A stretch of 46,124 nt of DNA from NCBI GenBank assembly GCA_944387635.1, contig CALXFT010000012.1, positions 1-46,124 of the forward strand. The letters run 5' to 3'. The stretch comes from an uncultured Oscillospiraceae bacterium (GTDB lineage Bacteria; Bacillota; Clostridia; Oscillospirales; Oscillospiraceae). The position numbers and the translations under genes were made by a program. This document shows, one piece after another, positions 15,552-25,280 of the stretch (position 1 is its first letter; every line of letters begins with the position of its first letter). The notes beneath the pieces are model-generated. The model was given only the letters and a program-made list of their open reading frames with translations. It was not told the origin of the DNA and ran no database searches.

Positions 15552-16487
15552 TCAGTTGTCAAATTCCCGTAGAACCTGTCGGGCGCGGACAATTATTTCT
15601 TCCTCGCCCTCGTCCTCCCGCCGCAAGATCCAGCGGATGGCGGGGTTGCGCCGGAACCAGGTCAGCTGCCGTTTGGCGTAGTGCCGGGAGGCTTTGCGGA
15701 CCTGGTCCGCCGCCGCCTCCACGGTGATCCGGCCATCCAGGGCGGCGAGGAACTCCTTGTAGCCGATGGCCTGCATGGCGGTGCATTGGGGGTCCACCCC
15801 GTTTTCCAGCAGGATTTGAATCTCCCGCAGCAGGCCCTGCTCCAGCATCCGGTCCACCCGCCGGTCGATGCGGCGGTACAGGACCGCCCGGTCTTCAAAG
15901 TCCAGGCCCAGCCAAATGGGCTGGTATCGGGGCGCCTGGGCCTGGGTCCGGCGGTTGTGCTCGGTGATGGTCTGGCCGGTCTCCAGGTAGACCTCCAGAG
16001 CCCGGATGATCCGCTTCCGGTCCGCCAGGTGGAGCCGGGCGGCGGATTCGGGGTCCACGGACCGGAGCCGGGCCATCATGGCCTCCATGCCCTCCTTGTC
16101 CGCCTGGTACTCCAGAGCCCGGCGGACGCCGGTGGAGGGGAAGGGGGCGAAGCTGTTGCCCCGGATCAGGGCGTCCATATACAGGCCGGTACCGCCGGCG
16201 ATGAGGGCGGTCTTGCCCCGGCGCAGGATGTCGTCGAGGATGGGAGCCGCCATCTCACAGTACCGGCTGACGGAGAAATCCTCCCCCGGCTGGGCCACGG
16301 AGAGCATGTGGTGGGGAATCCCGGCCATTTCCTCCGCCGTGGGCTTGGCGGTGCCGATGTCCATGTGGCGGTAGACCTGCATGGAGTCGCAGGAGATCAC
16401 TTCGCCGTTCAATTCCCGGGCCAGGGCCACGGCCAGGGCGGACTTGCCGGAGGCCGTGGGGCCGGGGATACAGATGATGGGGTTCAT
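15552..16487 (-). CDS. miaA: tRNA dimethylallyltransferase MiaA
   Basis: A 311-residue enzyme that adds the dimethylallyl group to A37 of tRNAs reading UNN codons. The P-loop GPTASGKSA is at 8-16, and DSMQVYRHMDIGTAKP, AGGTGLYMDAL and the tRNA-binding Q-rich and RQLTWFRRN segments are present. AGGAGG precedes the start. It lies between mutL and hfq; the partner modification enzyme MiaB is encoded at the head of the same gene series. Confidence 0.96.
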   Translation of the reverse strand: MNPIICIPGPTASGKSALAVALARELNGEVISCDSMQVYRHMDIGTAKPTAEEMAGIPHHMLSVAQPGEDFSVSRYCEMAAPILDDILRRGKTALIAGGTGLYMDALIRGNSFAPFPSTGVRRALEYQADKEGMEAMMARLRSVDPESAARLHLADRKRIIRALEVYLETGQTITEHNRRTQAQAPRYQPIWLGLDFEDRAVLYRRIDRRVDRMLEQGLLREIQILLENGVDPQCTAMQAIGYKEFLAALDGRITVEAAADQVRKASRHYAKRQLTWFRRNPAIRWILRREDEGEEEIIVRARQVLREFDN

Positions 16488-16497
16488 GGCTGCCTCC

Positions 16498-18489
16498 TTA
16501 GGTCCGCCGGAACTGCTTTTCCAGCTGTTTTTTGCTGAGGCTGACGCAGATGGGACGGCCGTGGGGACAGTATTTCAGATCCTCCCGGGCCAGGACCTCC
16601 CGGGCCAGAACCAGAAGCTCCTGCTCGTCGCTGTGCCAGCCGGCCTTGATGGCGGCTTTGCAGGCCACGGTGTGCAGCAGTTCGTCGCGGACGCTGTCCC
16701 GGCTTTCCCGGCGGCCGGAGAGCAGGTCCTCGGCCAGGGATTCCACTGCCTCGGCGGCATCGTCGGGGTGCAGGTCCATGGGGATCTGGCGCAGGAGCAG
16801 GGTGTTGTCTCCAAACTCCTCCAGCTCGAAGCCCAGCTCCTCCAGCAGCGGCCGGTTGGCCAGCAGCTCGCCCACGGCGGCGGGGCTGAGGCGAATGGCC
16901 TTGGGCTGGAGCAGGGCCTGGGAGGTAATGGCCTCCTGGTTGGCTTTCAGCTTTTCAAAGAGGATTCGCTCGTGGGCCGCGTGCTTGTCGATGAGGAAGG
17001 CCTCGTCGCCCTCCTCCACCAGGATGTAGCTGTGATACAGCTCCCCCACCATCCGCCACTGAGGCCGGGCGGGCAGGTCCAGGCCCAACTGCTCCGGCTC
17101 GGCGGGGGGAACGGGGTCCGGGCTTGGGGCTTCGGGGGCTTTGGCCGGGGCCGGGGGACGGTCCGCGGTTTGTCCCGAAGGGGGAGAGGCCGCCGGGGCG
17201 GAAGGTTCCGGCCGGCTTGTCCGGGGCTCGGCTGCCTGCCGGACCTGGGGCAGGGTCACGAATTCCCGCAGGGGCATGTTGGCGGGGCGCTCAATTTTGG
17301 CCGCGGCCGCGGCGGCTGCCTCGGGCTTGGGTCGGGGGGCGTCGGCCATGGCGGCGGCAAAGGTCTTGTATTCCTCGGCGTTCATGGTCCGGAAGAAGCC
17401 GGACTTTGCTTCCGGAGGGCTCTGGGGCTTCGGGGGAGGCGTCTGGGAAACCGGCTTCGGCTCCGGGGCCTCCTGGGTCCGGAACTGGATCTGGGGGCGG
17501 TCGGTCTGCTTGTTCAGAGCTCCCAGGACACCGTAGTGGACGCAGTCGAAAACCGCCTTCTCCGACAGGAACTTGACCTCGGTTTTGGCCGGGTGGACGT
17601 TGACGTCCACGGCGGTGGCAGGCAGGGTCAGGTGCAGGACGCAGGCGGGGAACTTGCCCACCATGATCCGGTTCCGGTAGGCCTCCTCCAGAGCGCTGAC
17701 CAGGAGCCGGGACTTGACAGGCCGGTTGTTGACGAAAAAGGTCTGCAAATTCCGGCTGGGCCGGGCGTCCGTGGGCTTGGATACGTAGCCGGTCAGCCGG
17801 TAGCCGTCCCAGGCGCTGTCCACGGCTGCCATCTGGGCGCACTCCCGGCCGTAGACGCAGTACACCGCCGCCTGAAGGCCGCCGGAACCGGGGGTGGACA
17901 GGACGGTCTTGCCGTCGCGCAGAAAGCTGATGGCCACCTCCGGGTGGGCCAGAGCCTGGAGCTGGACGGCGGCGGAGACCCGGCTGCCCTCCACGGTGTC
18001 GGATTTCATGAACTTCATCCGGGCGGGGGTGTTGAAAAACAGATCCCGGACGATGATGGTGGTACCCTCGGGGCATCCGGCCTCTTCCTCCTGAAGGATC
18101 TGGCCGGCCTCCAGGCGGAGGCTGGTTCCGGAAAGCGCCCCGGCGGGCTTGGTCAGCAGGTCGATGCGGCTGACCGAGGCAATGGCGGCCAGGGCCTCGC
18201 CCCGGAAGCCCATGGTGGAAATGCTGGCCAGGTCCTCGGCGGCGCGCAGCTTGCTGGTGGCGTGGCGCAGGAAGGCTGTGCGGGCGTCCTCGGGGGACAT
18301 GCCGCAGCCATTGTCCGTGACCCGCAGAAAGGTCATGCCGCCGCTGCGGATTTCCACGGTGATCTTGGCGGCTCCGGCGTCCACGGCGTTCTCCAGAAGC
18401 TCCTTGACCACGGAGGCCGGACGCTCCACCACCTCGCCGGCGGCGATGAGATTGGCGATATGAGGGGATAATTGAATGATTTTTGGCAT
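16498..18489 (-). CDS. mutL: DNA mismatch repair protein MutL (endonuclease type)
   Basis: A 663-residue MutL. The N-terminal GHKL ATPase has ENAVDAGA and DNGCGM and the GFRGEAL motif. A low-complexity Pro/Ala/Lys linker spans roughly 330-460. The C-terminal endonuclease domain contains DKHAAHERILFE (about 497-508), the metal-binding DQHAx2Ex4E motif, plus CPHGRP near the end. It therefore nicks DNA itself, as expected in organisms without MutH. It starts five bases after the stop of the CPBP gene, so the genes are coupled. Confidence 0.96.
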   Translation of the reverse strand: MPKIIQLSPHIANLIAAGEVVERPASVVKELLENAVDAGAAKITVEIRSGGMTFLRVTDNGCGMSPEDARTAFLRHATSKLRAAEDLASISTMGFRGEALAAIASVSRIDLLTKPAGALSGTSLRLEAGQILQEEEAGCPEGTTIIVRDLFFNTPARMKFMKSDTVEGSRVSAAVQLQALAHPEVAISFLRDGKTVLSTPGSGGLQAAVYCVYGRECAQMAAVDSAWDGYRLTGYVSKPTDARPSRNLQTFFVNNRPVKSRLLVSALEEAYRNRIMVGKFPACVLHLTLPATAVDVNVHPAKTEVKFLSEKAVFDCVHYGVLGALNKQTDRPQIQFRTQEAPEPKPVSQTPPPKPQSPPEAKSGFFRTMNAEEYKTFAAAMADAPRPKPEAAAAAAAKIERPANMPLREFVTLPQVRQAAEPRTSRPEPSAPAASPPSGQTADRPPAPAKAPEAPSPDPVPPAEPEQLGLDLPARPQWRMVGELYHSYILVEEGDEAFLIDKHAAHERILFEKLKANQEAITSQALLQPKAIRLSPAAVGELLANRPLLEELGFELEEFGDNTLLLRQIPMDLHPDDAAEAVESLAEDLLSGRRESRDSVRDELLHTVACKAAIKAGWHSDEQELLVLAREVLAREDLKYCPHGRPICVSLSKKQLEKQFRRT

Positions 18490-18493
18490 TTGG

Positions 18494-19189
18494 TTACCTC
18501 AGAGCGGCAATGGCGGATAGGTTTACCAGGGCGTGAATCACTATGGGGGCGAAGATGGTGCCGGATTTGACGTAGCTCCAGGCCAGGCAGAGTCCGGCGG
18601 GCAGGTATTGCAGCAGGGCCAGCAGCAGCTCCCAGGGGGAATAGATGTTCAGGTAGCCCAGAAGGTGGACGGCGGCGAAGACCGTCATGGACACCAGGTA
18701 GGCGGCCGGGGGAGAGCGGCGGTAAAGGCTGCGGAAGATCACGCCCCGGTACAGGCACTCCTCCGCCGGGGGTACCAGGATCACGGTGCCCAGGGCCATG
18801 AGGAACCGGCTGCCCTGGGCCATGGCGGCGATGGCTTGGTCATTGTAGTTGGAAAAGTCCGGAGCCACGCGGCGGATCAGCTCTCCCACGCAGCTGCCGC
18901 AGGCCCAGTAGGCCGTCAGTCCCAGGACCAGGGCCTGGAGAAAGAGGGCCGGGTGGGCCGTGACCTGACGAAAGGACCGGCCCAGGAAATCCCGGAAGAG
19001 AACGGTCACTGCCAGGAAATTGATCAGGTAGTAAAGGAAGTTCAGCTCTGCCGCCCCCAGGGGCTGAGGCAGAAGGCTGTTGAGCCAGTTCAGCGCGCCG
19101 GACAGGAACAGCAGCTGGAAGGCAAGGTAGGCTAAGCCCCGGCCGGTCTCCCGGGGAGAGGGGGACAGAAAGCTGTTGGAATTTTTCAT
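18494..19189 (-). CDS. CPBP family intramembrane metalloprotease
   Basis: A 231-residue membrane protein with several hydrophobic segments. The Abi/CPBP motifs are present: EECLYRG (the EExxxR motif, about 139-144), a FAAVHL histidine motif, and a final HALVN segment. These residues would bind a metal ion in the membrane. The family includes CAAX-type prenyl proteases and bacteriocin-immunity proteins; the role here is unknown. It is inserted tightly between mutS and mutL, with four-base gaps on both sides. The start has no strong ribosome site, so it may rely on translation of mutS. Confidence 0.9.
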   Translation of the reverse strand: MKNSNSFLSPSPRETGRGLAYLAFQLLFLSGALNWLNSLLPQPLGAAELNFLYYLINFLAVTVLFRDFLGRSFRQVTAHPALFLQALVLGLTAYWACGSCVGELIRRVAPDFSNYNDQAIAAMAQGSRFLMALGTVILVPPAEECLYRGVIFRSLYRRSPPAAYLVSMTVFAAVHLLGYLNIYSPWELLLALLQYLPAGLCLAWSYVKSGTIFAPIVIHALVNLSAIAALR

Positions 19190-19193
19190 AGGG

Positions 19194-21806
19194 TCAATCC
19201 AGAAGCTTTTTCAGCTTGTACAGTTCGTTCATGGCCTCGATGGGGGTCAGGGTCTCCACGTTGATGGCGGCCAGGGCGGCCAGGACCTGCTGCCCGGCCA
19301 GGTCCAGCATGGTCAGCTGGTCGGAAGGCTCCTTGTCCTGGGCGGCCTTCACGGGGACCGGGGCCGCGCCCTGGGCCTGAAGCTCTTCCAGAATCTCCCT
19401 GGCCCGCTTGACCACGGCGCTGGGCAGTCCCGCCAGCTTGGCCACTTCGATGCCGTAGCTGTCGTCGGTGGCTCCGGGGACAATTTTGCGCAGGAAGATC
19501 ATCTGGCTGCCCCGCTTCTTCACGGCAATGTTGTAGTTTTTCACATTGGGCAGCTTATCCTCCATGGCGGACAGCTCGTGGTAGTGGGTGGCGAAGAGGG
19601 TCTTGGCCCCAAGCCGCCGGGGATCGGCGGTGTATTCCAGCACCGCCCGGGCGATGGCCATGCCGTCGTAGGTGGAGGTACCCCGGCCGATCTCGTCCAG
19701 GATCAGCAGGCTCCGGGAGGTGGCGTATTTGAGGATGGAGGCCACCTCGGACATTTCCACCATGAAGGTGGACTGGCCCGAGGCCAGGTCGTCGCTGGCG
19801 CCGATGCGGGTGAAGACCCGGTCCACCAGGCCGATCCGGGCGGACCGGGCGGGGACGAAGGAGCCCATCTGGGCCATGAGGACAATGAGGGCCACCTGGC
19901 GCATGTAGGTGGACTTACCGGCCATGTTGGGGCCGGTGATGATGCTCACCGTGTTGTCGTTCCAGCCCAGGCGGGTGTCGTTGGGAACGAACAGGGAGTC
20001 TTTGAGCATGGCCTCCACCACCGGGTGGCGGCCGTCGGTAATGGCGATCTCCTGGCCCGTGGTGATCTCCGGGCGGCAGTAGCCCCGCTGGACCGCCACG
20101 GCGGCCAGGGAGCACAGGACGTCCGCCGCGGCAACGGCGGAGGCGGACTGCTGGACCCGGGCGGCCTGCTGGGCCAGGAATTCCCGCAGCTGGGTGAAGA
20201 TTTGGTACTCCAGGGCGGTGAGCCGGTCTTTGGCGGTCAGGACCTGGTTCTCCAGCTCCTTCAGCTCCTGGGTGATGTAGCGTTCGCAGTTGGCCAGGGT
20301 CTGCTTGCGGATATAGTGGTCCGGCACCTGGTTCATAAAGGACTTGGACACCTCGATGTAGTAGCCGAAGACCCGGTTGAAGCCCACCTTCAGGGTCCGG
20401 ATTCCGGTCTTTTCCCGTTCCGATGCCTCAATGGCGGCGATGGTGCCGCTGCCGCCGTCCATGATGTCCCGCAGACGGTCGGCTTCCTCGCTGGCGCCCT
20501 TGCGGATGATGCCGCCTTCCCGGACGGTCAGGGGGGGATCGTCCACAATGGTCTGCTCGATGCGGCAGGCGCAGTCCGTCAGGGCGTCGATGTTCCGCTC
20601 CAGCTTCCGCAGCAGAGGGGATTCGGTCTTGCCCAGCAGGGCCTTGACCTCGGGCAAGGCCCGCAGGCCCCGGGCCAGGCCCAGCAGATCCCGGCAGTTG
20701 ACGGTGCCGGTGACGATCCGGGTCATGACCCGCTCTAGGTCCGTGACCTCCTGGAGGGCCGTCTCCAGCTCGCCCCGGGTGATGACAGCGTTTACCAGCT
20801 CCTCCACGGCCTCGTGGCGGCGGGTGATCTCCACGGGGTCCAGCAGGGGCTTTTCCAGCCAGGACCGGAGCATGCGGCCGCCCATGGCTGTGTGGGTCTT
20901 GTCCAGGACCCAGAGCAGGGAGCCCTTCTTTTCCTTGGAGCGCATGGTCTCCGTGAGCTCCAGGTTCCGCCGGGCGTCCATATCCAGCTCCATGAACCGG
21001 CCGGTGGAGTAGTATTGCAGCTGGCGGATGTGGGCCAGGTCGTTCTTTTGCAGGGTCAGCAGGGTCTGCAGCAGGGCGCCGCTGGCGATGATGCCGGCGG
21101 GCATGCCGGCGATGCCCAGCTGGGCCAGGGTGGCGCCGAAGTGCTGTTCCAGCAGCTGCTGGGCGGGCTCCAGCTGGAACAGGTCGGCGGTACCCTCGTC
21201 CACGCAGCAGTTGAGCCGCCGGAACAGGGCGTCGTCAATGGCCTCGCAGTGGGTCCCCTGGCCGAAGCGCAGGACCTCACTGGGGGAGAACCGGCCCAGC
21301 TCCGAGGCCACGTTCTGCTCGTCGGTACACACCGTGGCGAAGAAGGCGCCGGTGGACACGTCGCAGAAGGCCAGACCGAACCGGCCCGCCTCGCTGTAGA
21401 CGCAGCCCATGTAGTTGTTCTTGCTCTCGTCGAGCATGCAGCTTTCGGTGACGGTGCCGGGGGTGACGATGCGGGTGATCTCCCGCTCCACCAGGCCCTT
21501 GCTCAGGGCGGGGTCCGTCATCTGCTCGCAGATGGCCACCTTGTACCCCTTCTGGACCAGGCGGGCGATGTAGGAGTCCACGCTGTGGTAGGGAACGCCG
21601 CACATGGGGGTCTGCTCTTCCTTGGGCTTGCCCCGGTCCCGGGTGGTCAGGGTCAGATCCAGCTCCCGCGCGGCCAGCCTGGCGTCCTCGTCGAACATCT
21701 CGTAGAAATCGCCCAGGCGGAAAAACAGGATGCAGTCGCTGTTGTTCTCTTTGATATGCCGGTACTGCCGCTGCATGGGGGTTAGTTCTTTTTCGGGTTT
21801 CGTCAT
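19194..21806 (-). CDS. mutS: DNA mismatch repair protein MutS
   Basis: An 870-residue mismatch-recognition ATPase. The N-terminal mismatch-binding motif is GDFYEMF (Phe and Glu two residues apart, near residue 35). Core and clamp domains follow. The ATPase has Walker A GPNMAGKST (about 624-632), a DEIGRGTSTYDG Walker B region and FATHYHEL. A TTG six bases upstream is also open, but ATG at 21806 has AGAGG at good spacing, so I chose it. It lies downstream of miaB and upstream of the CPBP gene and mutL. Confidence 0.97.
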   Translation of the reverse strand: MTKPEKELTPMQRQYRHIKENNSDCILFFRLGDFYEMFDEDARLAARELDLTLTTRDRGKPKEEQTPMCGVPYHSVDSYIARLVQKGYKVAICEQMTDPALSKGLVEREITRIVTPGTVTESCMLDESKNNYMGCVYSEAGRFGLAFCDVSTGAFFATVCTDEQNVASELGRFSPSEVLRFGQGTHCEAIDDALFRRLNCCVDEGTADLFQLEPAQQLLEQHFGATLAQLGIAGMPAGIIASGALLQTLLTLQKNDLAHIRQLQYYSTGRFMELDMDARRNLELTETMRSKEKKGSLLWVLDKTHTAMGGRMLRSWLEKPLLDPVEITRRHEAVEELVNAVITRGELETALQEVTDLERVMTRIVTGTVNCRDLLGLARGLRALPEVKALLGKTESPLLRKLERNIDALTDCACRIEQTIVDDPPLTVREGGIIRKGASEEADRLRDIMDGGSGTIAAIEASEREKTGIRTLKVGFNRVFGYYIEVSKSFMNQVPDHYIRKQTLANCERYITQELKELENQVLTAKDRLTALEYQIFTQLREFLAQQAARVQQSASAVAAADVLCSLAAVAVQRGYCRPEITTGQEIAITDGRHPVVEAMLKDSLFVPNDTRLGWNDNTVSIITGPNMAGKSTYMRQVALIVLMAQMGSFVPARSARIGLVDRVFTRIGASDDLASGQSTFMVEMSEVASILKYATSRSLLILDEIGRGTSTYDGMAIARAVLEYTADPRRLGAKTLFATHYHELSAMEDKLPNVKNYNIAVKKRGSQMIFLRKIVPGATDDSYGIEVAKLAGLPSAVVKRAREILEELQAQGAAPVPVKAAQDKEPSDQLTMLDLAGQQVLAALAAINVETLTPIEAMNELYKLKKLLD

Positions 21807-21850
21807 GGACAAAGCCTCTTTCTACTATATTATATATAATGTATATCGGG

Positions 21851-23251
21851 TCACAGTTTTCCGGTCAGGCTCCAGGTGGAGGCGCCGGTGATGGTCAGGT
21901 CCTGCCAGGTGCCGATGAGGTCTTCGCTTCCGGCAAAGCGGACCAGCCGTCCGCCCTCGGTCCGGGCGGTGAGCATGTCCTTGTCGGTCCCGTCCACCAG
22001 ACAGCGCATTTTTCTGCCTACATAGCCGCGGTGGATCTGCTCGGAAATGTCGTTTTGCAGGGCGCAGAGCCGGTCGAACCGGCGGTTCTTCTCCTCCTTG
22101 GGGGTGGGATCGTCCATGGCGGCGGCAGGGGTGCCGGGCCGGGGGGAGAAGAGGAAGGTGAACAGGCTGTCGTAGCGGACCTGCTCGATCAGGGACATGG
22201 TCTGCTGGAAGTCCTCCTCGGTCTCCCCGGGGAAGCCCACGATCACGTCGGAGGTCAGCACCAGGTCCGGCATGACCTGCTTGGCGTAGCGGACCTTGTC
22301 TAAGTAGGTCTCCCGGTCGTAGTGCCGGTTCATGGCCTTCAGCACCCGGCTGGAGCCGGACTGGAAGGGCAGGTGGAGCTGCTTGGCAATGTTGGGATAT
22401 TTGGCCATGGTGTCGAAGAGCTTATAGGAGGCGTCCCGGGGGTGGCTGGTCATGAAGCGGACCAGGAACCGGCCGGGGATCTGGGCAATGGCGGCCAGCA
22501 GGTCCGCGAAGTCCATGCCCTGGTCCAAGTCCTTGCCGTAGGAGTTGACGTTCTGGCCCAGGAGGGTAATCTCCTTGACGCCGCTTTCGATGAGCCGGCG
22601 GCACTCGCTGAGGATGTCTTCGCTGCGGCGGCTGCGCTCCCGGCCCCGGACATAGGGGACGATGCAGTAGGTGCAGAAGTTGTTGCAGCCGTACATGATG
22701 GACACCCAGGCCTTCAGCTTGGAGTCCCTGGCCTGGGGAATGCCCTCGGCAATGGAGCCGGGCTCGTCCTCGGTGAAGAACTGCCGCTTGCCCTGAGACA
22801 GGACCTGCCACAGCAGCTGGGGGAACTGCCACAGGTGGTGGGTGGAGAAGACGCCGTCCACATGTGGGTAGCTCTGCCGAATCCGCTGGATCACGGTGGG
22901 CTCGCCGGCCATGCAGCCGCACAGGAAGATCTTCTGTCCGGGGTGGCGGCGCTTGGTGTGGGTCAGGGCTCCCAGGTTGCCGAAGACCCGCTGCTCCGCG
23001 TGCTCCCGGATGGCGCAGGTGTTCACGATGACCACGTCGGCCCCTTCGGCGCTCCCGACAATGCCGTAGCCGCACTGGATCAGATAGCCCCGGAGCTTTT
23101 CCGAGTCGGCCTCGTTCTGCTGGCAGCCGTAGGTCTCCACATAGGCGGTGGGGCAGAGGTTCCGGCTCTGCCAGTAGGCGGAGATCCGGTCGCAGCAGGC
23201 GAACTGCTCGGCAAGCTGGTCTTGGGAGATCCGGGTGGTCTTTGTGTTCAT
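21851..23251 (-). CDS. miaB: tRNA-2-methylthio-N6-dimethylallyladenosine synthase MiaB
   Basis: A 466-residue radical SAM methylthiotransferase acting after MiaA on tRNA A37. The N-terminal UPF0004 domain has YGCQQNEADS, NTCAIRE and CGCMA cysteines for the auxiliary cluster. The radical SAM motif is YGCNNFCTYC, and a C-terminal TRAM domain follows (about 395-460). GGAGG precedes the ATG. It is the first gene of the miaB-mutS-CPBP-mutL-miaA-hfq series and has a near-consensus promoter. Confidence 0.96.
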   Translation of the reverse strand: MNTKTTRISQDQLAEQFACCDRISAYWQSRNLCPTAYVETYGCQQNEADSEKLRGYLIQCGYGIVGSAEGADVVIVNTCAIREHAEQRVFGNLGALTHTKRRHPGQKIFLCGCMAGEPTVIQRIRQSYPHVDGVFSTHHLWQFPQLLWQVLSQGKRQFFTEDEPGSIAEGIPQARDSKLKAWVSIMYGCNNFCTYCIVPYVRGRERSRRSEDILSECRRLIESGVKEITLLGQNVNSYGKDLDQGMDFADLLAAIAQIPGRFLVRFMTSHPRDASYKLFDTMAKYPNIAKQLHLPFQSGSSRVLKAMNRHYDRETYLDKVRYAKQVMPDLVLTSDVIVGFPGETEEDFQQTMSLIEQVRYDSLFTFLFSPRPGTPAAAMDDPTPKEEKNRRFDRLCALQNDISEQIHRGYVGRKMRCLVDGTDKDMLTARTEGGRLVRFAGSEDLIGTWQDLTITGASTWSLTGKL

Positions 23252-23335
23252 AGGGGTATTCCTCCGATGGGCGTTCAGTATCAGACGCGAAAAAATTCCG
23301 TTGACCCGCCCAAAGCGGCGGATTCAATACACATT

Positions 23336-23364
23336 ATCATAACATTTTTTTGAGAACTTTGCAA
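23336..23364 (-). promoter_or_regulatory. Promoter of the miaB-mutS-mutL-miaA-hfq operon
   Basis: TTGCAA (23364-23359), a 17-base spacer and TATGAT (23341-23336) on the minus strand, about 85 bases before miaB. Confidence 0.8.
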
Positions 23365-23429
23365 GAGCGGATATGGGGGCAGCGGAAGGGCCAAAATTGG
23401 GGCGAGGATAAATAAAACCGGCGGAAACC

Positions 23430-23458
23430 TTGCAATTGGGGGAAAATCATGATACACT
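23430..23458 (+). promoter_or_regulatory. Promoter of the parvulin-like gene
   Basis: TTGCAA (23430-23435), 17 bases, then TACACT (23453-23458). It is divergent from the miaB promoter and lies 95 bases before the start codon. The leader includes a CCGGAAGGAGAAAACC/GGTTCTTCCGG-type hairpin. Confidence 0.6.
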
Positions 23459-23552
23459 ACCATTTGTATGCTGCCGGAAGGAGAAAACCGCCTTCCTGGA
23501 CAGGAAAGGCCGGTTCTTCCGGCGGATGATTCTGACGAAATGAGGATAAGTT

Positions 23553-25091
23553 ATGAAACAGTGCAAATACTGTCAGGCGGAGATGGAGGAGGAAGCCACC
23601 CTCTGTCCCAGCTGCGGAAAGGATAATTCCCAGGAGCCGGAAGCCCCGGTGACCGCGGAGGCCGAAACCACCCAGGAAAAGAGCGAAGCCGTTTCCGAGG
23701 GGATGAAAGCTGCCTTTGAAGATGCGGAAAAAGCCCCTGCGAAGACCGAAGCCGGTGAGGGAGCGGTTTCCGGCGGCAAAGCTGTCCCATCCACGCCCAT
23801 CCAGGAGGGCGTCAAGGCGACTCCCGGTAAGATCGCCCTGGCCGTGGCCGCGGTGGTGGTGCTGCTGGCGGCTCTGATTGCCCTGATCGTCATGGGCGCC
23901 CGGGACAGCGCGCCGTCGGTCTCCGCGACTCCCACCGAAAACACGACCTCTACCGAAACCACGACCCAGACGGCTACGGTCCCCGCCGACGGCAACTCCG
24001 ACGACGTGACCTGCAAGGGTACCTACACCGTCTCCGACGAGGAGGCCCGGGCGGCCCGCGACACCGTGGTGGCCCGGCTGGGCGGCGCGGAGCTGACCAA
24101 CGGACAGCTGCAGGTTTACTACTGGATGGAGGTCCAGAGCTTCCTGAGCAACTACGGCGCTTACGCCGCCTATTTCGGACTGGACTACACCCAGCCCCTG
24201 GACGTGCAGCCCAGTATGGAGGAGGGCTACAACTCCTGGCAGCAGTTCTTCCTCAACAGCGCCCTGACCTACTGGCACCAGATCCAGGCCATGGCCCTGG
24301 AGGCGGAGAAGGCCGGTCTGGAGCTGACGGCGGAGGATCAGGAGTACCTGGCCAATTTGGAGACCAGCCTCACCGAGACCGCTTCCGGCTATGACATGAC
24401 TCTGGATGAGCTGATGCTGAGCAACATCGGTCCCGGCGCGGATCTGAGGGAGTTTGCCCAGTATCAGGAGATCTACCTGCGGGGCATGGGCTACTACAGC
24501 CAGGAGACGGCGAAGTTCGAGCCCACAGAGGCGGAGCTGGAGGCCTTCTTCGCGGAGCATGAAGCGGAGTATGCGGAAAACAGCATCACCAAGGACGGCG
24601 TTTTGGTGGATGTGCGCCACATTCTGGTGGGTCCCGAGGGCGGCACCGCCGATGAAAACGGCGTGACCACCTACTCTGAGGAGGAGTGGGCGGCCTGTGA
24701 AGCCGAGGCCCAGGAGATCCTGGACCAGTGGCTGGCCGGGGACAAGACCGAGGAGAGCTTCGCGGCCCTGGCCAACAGCAAGTCCGAGGACGGCGGGTCC
24801 AACACCAACGGCGGCCTGTACGAGGATGTGTACACGGGCCAGATGGTGGAGCCCTTCGACGCCTGGTGCTTTGACGAGGCCCGCCAGAGCGGGGACTACG
24901 GCCTGGTGAAGACCGACTACGGCTACCACGTCATGTACTTTGTGGACAGCCGCCCCCAGTGGAAGGTGTACGCCCAGAGCGACTGGACCAACGAGCAGAT
25001 CAACGCCATGATCGACGGCCTGACCCAGGCCTATCCCATGGAAGTGGACTATGAAAAGATCGCTCTGGGCCTGGTAAACCTGGGCGGCTGA
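23553..25091 (+). CDS. Zinc-ribbon, membrane-anchored parvulin-type peptidylprolyl isomerase
   Basis: A 512-residue protein with an unusual domain order. A small zinc ribbon (Cys4, Cys7, Cys18, Cys21) is followed by an acidic linker, one membrane helix (about 93-114), a Thr-rich spacer, a SurA/PrsA-like helical part (about 150-335) and a parvulin PPIase domain (about 350-475) with VRHILVG, SEDGGSNTNGGLY and YHVMYFVD. The ribbon would lie in the cytoplasm and the PPIase outside, so it probably folds exported proteins as PrsA does. There is no lipobox, unlike PrsA. It is monocistronic, with its own promoter and terminator. Confidence 0.87.
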   Translation: MKQCKYCQAEMEEEATLCPSCGKDNSQEPEAPVTAEAETTQEKSEAVSEGMKAAFEDAEKAPAKTEAGEGAVSGGKAVPSTPIQEGVKATPGKIALAVAAVVVLLAALIALIVMGARDSAPSVSATPTENTTSTETTTQTATVPADGNSDDVTCKGTYTVSDEEARAARDTVVARLGGAELTNGQLQVYYWMEVQSFLSNYGAYAAYFGLDYTQPLDVQPSMEEGYNSWQQFFLNSALTYWHQIQAMALEAEKAGLELTAEDQEYLANLETSLTETASGYDMTLDELMLSNIGPGADLREFAQYQEIYLRGMGYYSQETAKFEPTEAELEAFFAEHEAEYAENSITKDGVLVDVRHILVGPEGGTADENGVTTYSEEEWAACEAEAQEILDQWLAGDKTEESFAALANSKSEDGGSNTNGGLYEDVYTGQMVEPFDAWCFDEARQSGDYGLVKTDYGYHVMYFVDSRPQWKVYAQSDWTNEQINAMIDGLTQAYPMEVDYEKIALGLVNLGG

Positions 25092-25193
25092 AACGAATAA
25101 AAAAGACAGGCCCTTTCCGGTTTGGCGGAGGGCCATAAGGAAGCATCAGAAACACAATAACGGAACGGCTGACAGACAGAGCCGCGAAAAGGA

Positions 25194-25234
25194 ACCGGCG
25201 TGTTATTTCGCAGTGAAATAGCACGCCGGTTTTC
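25194..25234 (+). terminator. Terminator after the parvulin-like gene
   Basis: A 16-base-pair stem (ACCGGCGTG...CACGCCGGT with an A/T-rich inner part) around GCAG, followed by TTTT. It lies about 100 bases past the stop codon. Confidence 0.85.
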
Positions 25235-25280
25235 TGCGCGTTTTTATATTTTTGATTCGCGCTTATCGACTTAACACAGC

